Assembly (NCBI RefSeq): GCF_015477765.1
Contig: NZ_JADLQQ010000010.1
Span: 186,001-250,000 of the forward strand
Direction: 5' to 3'
DNA length: 64,000 bases
DNA from: Nocardia transvalensis
Lineage (GTDB): Bacteria > Actinomycetota > Actinomycetes > Mycobacteriales > Mycobacteriaceae
The number at the start of each line of letters is the position of its first letter. Positions within the stretch are counted from its first letter, which is position 1. This document shows, in pieces, positions 62,696 to 64,000 of the stretch. The notes beneath the pieces were generated by a model. It saw only the letters and a program-made list of their open reading frames with translations. It did not search any database and was not told where the DNA came from. The position numbers were made by a program, and so were the translations under genes.

Positions 62696-63072
62696 TGAAG
62701 GAGAACACGATCGTTACCCCGCCGAACATCTGCGGCCTCACTGAGATCGAGTTGGCGCATACGCAGATGCAGCGGCATCGCGCATGCCGGACCGATCGAT
62801 GCGCGTGGAAGTGGGTCGCCTACCACACACTCGTACATCACAATCGGCTCACACCGCAGAAGATGACCTTACGCGAACGTGCACAAATGCGCGGCATCAA
62901 CTTCGCTGCCGACGACGTAGACCACGAGTTGGCTCCCGGAAGTAGGCCCGAAGACATGACATTTCAAGAGGTTCTCGATGCTCTGAGCAAGCTGGCACAC
63001 GACATGCGCATGCGTCCAGGCGACAGTTGTGACCGACAGGTGACCACGACAGGCGAAAACGAGGTTTCATGA
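62695..63072 (+). CDS. Hypothetical protein (125 aa)
   Basis: Starts 'MKENTIVTPPNICGLTEIEL', then 'CRTDRCAWKWVAYHTLVHHN' (two Cys and three His that could bind metal) and 'TFQEVLDALSKLAHDMRMR'. Not recognised. Translationally coupled to the preceding gene, so the two likely act together. Confidence 0.6.
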   Translation: MKENTIVTPPNICGLTEIELAHTQMQRHRACRTDRCAWKWVAYHTLVHHNRLTPQKMTLRERAQMRGINFAADDVDHELAPGSRPEDMTFQEVLDALSKLAHDMRMRPGDSCDRQVTTTGENEVS

Positions 63073-63289
63073 ATGTGGTTACAGTTACCAAATACCATGG
63101 AGGCGACATTGCACCATGTCCGTGGCCGGCCGCCACGACGAGTCGGCTCGACCGCCGTGGGTGTTCGGAAATAGCTGTACACCAACGGAACCGAACCGAG
63201 GGGAGGTGTGTCTAACCGTGAAATGAACAGACTATGACCTCATCGCCGGGGTGATGATGAGGTCCGGACGAAAATGCAGGGGGATATAC

Positions 63290-64000
63290 ATGGCGTCGGA
63301 GTCGTCTAACAATGCATATAGAAGCAACCACGGTGGCTCGGAGCGACACGAGTTCACGCGGAGGTTGCGTGCCCTGTATCGGGCTGCGGGTGATCCCTCC
63401 CTACGCAATGTTGCAATGCTCGCGCAGCAACGTGCTCGGGGAGCAGGCGAGGAAGACAGGTCGGCCGTCGCCTCCGCGCAGCGGATCAGCGACTGGATGA
63501 ACGGACGCAATGTTCCTGGTCGTTTCGAATCGTTGTGGCCGGTGCTGCAGGTGCTGATCGCGAAGGCCAAACACAGAGCCGGAACGTCCAGGGAGGCAGT
63601 GAATTTGCGTGCGTGGCGGGAACTATGGGCCGCAGCACGAAATGCACCGTCCAATCGATCCGAACCCGCGGCACGACAGTTGTACCCGGAGGGGCCTCTT
63701 ACCGAGGAAGATGAAGACATCTTCTTCGGGCGCCGACGCGCGCTCGCATCGCTGCTCGACATGGTCCGGATGTCGACGACACCGAATCGACTCGCCAATG
63801 TCATGGTCTTGGCTGGCGCATCTGGTGTCGGCAAGACGTCGCTATTACAAGCTGGTCTGGTCCCCGCGTTAACCACGCAGGCCGAGCCGTGGGCAGCTGC
63901 GATCATGATACCCGGTACGGATCCGGTTCATGCAATGACGCAAATATTCGGCAGCGCTGGTGGTTCGGCAGGCGACACGGATTGCTTCGTAGACACGGAC
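63290..64000 (+). CDS. HTH-STAND NTPase, N-terminal part only
   Basis: 237 residues are visible and the frame is open at the right edge. N-terminal helical HTH-like domain: 'EFTRRLRALYRAAGDPSLRN', 'MLAQQRARGAGEEDRSAVAS', 'QRISDWMNGRNVPGRFESLW'. A linker follows, then the STAND ATPase begins: 'DEDIFFGRRRALASLLDMVR' and Walker A 'VLAGASGVGKTSLLQAGLVP'. These are marks of nSTAND proteins with WD40 or TPR C-termini in actinobacteria. AGGGGG precedes the ATG. Signalling or anti-phage roles are known for STAND families; the sensor end is outside this window. Confidence 0.88.
   Translation, partial: MASESSNNAYRSNHGGSERHEFTRRLRALYRAAGDPSLRNVAMLAQQRARGAGEEDRSAVASAQRISDWMNGRNVPGRFESLWPVLQVLIAKAKHRAGTSREAVNLRAWRELWAAARNAPSNRSEPAARQLYPEGPLTEEDEDIFFGRRRALASLLDMVRMSTTPNRLANVMVLAGASGVGKTSLLQAGLVPALTTQAEPWAAAIMIPGTDPVHAMTQIFGSAGGSAGDTDCFVDTD

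Noticed and set aside
63232..63906. 224-residue minus-strand frame
   Set aside because: Antisense of the STAND NTPase, whose Walker A motif is clear.

Overview
The window is high-GC actinobacterial DNA. Several genes recall Nocardia, Rhodococcus and mycobacteria: a MAB_1171c-like membrane protein, a PAS/GAF-like protein of mycobacterial type, and many GTG starts with GGAG-type ribosome sites. A Nocardia-like host is my inference. No rRNA, tRNA or integrase gene was seen.

Region 1 (1-16.6 kb) is phage-like. A leftward late module runs from two small genes through terminase small and large subunits, portal and Mu-F-like head protein to a scaffold-like protein cut by the window edge. A rightward set of small accessory genes follows (7.0-10.7 kb). 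Then comes a tight leftward operon (10.8-16.6 kb) with a ParB-like protein, a DpdA-like transglycosylase, QueC, a DUF6884-like protein, QueD, QueE, FolE and an HTH/zinc protein. Together these should make preQ0 from GTP and insert it into DNA, as known for some actinobacteriophages.

Region 2 (16.7-32.8 kb) is a defence island. It holds a sugar-epimerase-like gene and a long degenerate CRISPR array (about 33 repeats). Next is a type I-G (former I-U) effector operon (csb1/cas7, csb2/cas5-6, cas3, cas8-like) with no cas1, cas2 or cas4. An IS3-like orfA remnant and a second array in opposite orientation (about 12 repeats) follow. After these come a frameshifted Mrr-type nuclease and an overlapping pair of CoiA-like nuclease and UvrD-like helicase, a candidate two-gene defence system.

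Region 3 (33.3-53.2 kb) looks like a natural-product cluster. It has a DHA2 exporter, an IS element with terminal repeats and a 4-bp target duplication, an ACP, a fused double acyl-CoA dehydrogenase, a fatty acyl-AMP ligase and an XRE regulator. It continues with a 2-hydroxyacid-dehydrogenase homologue lacking the catalytic Arg, a KAS III homologue lacking the catalytic His, an SRPBCC protein, an aminotransferase (plus a decayed fragment of a second one), an unrecognised 520-residue protein, a second exporter and a GNAT acetyltransferase. The last gene is a StrR/NovG-type ParB-fold regulator. A 16-bp-arm palindrome inside the regulator gene, and a weaker site before the aminotransferase, match the StrR operator layout. 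Part of this region (about 36.7-48 kb) is visibly AT-richer than its surroundings. The product is not identifiable.

Region 4 (53.9-64 kb) holds two near-duplicate XRE regulators, each ahead of a different module: ImmA/IrrE peptidase plus membrane protein, and a FAD monooxygenase. It also has a PAS/GAF-like protein, a cytochrome P450, a decayed StrR-like regulator, small unknown genes and the start of an HTH-STAND NTPase that runs off the right edge.
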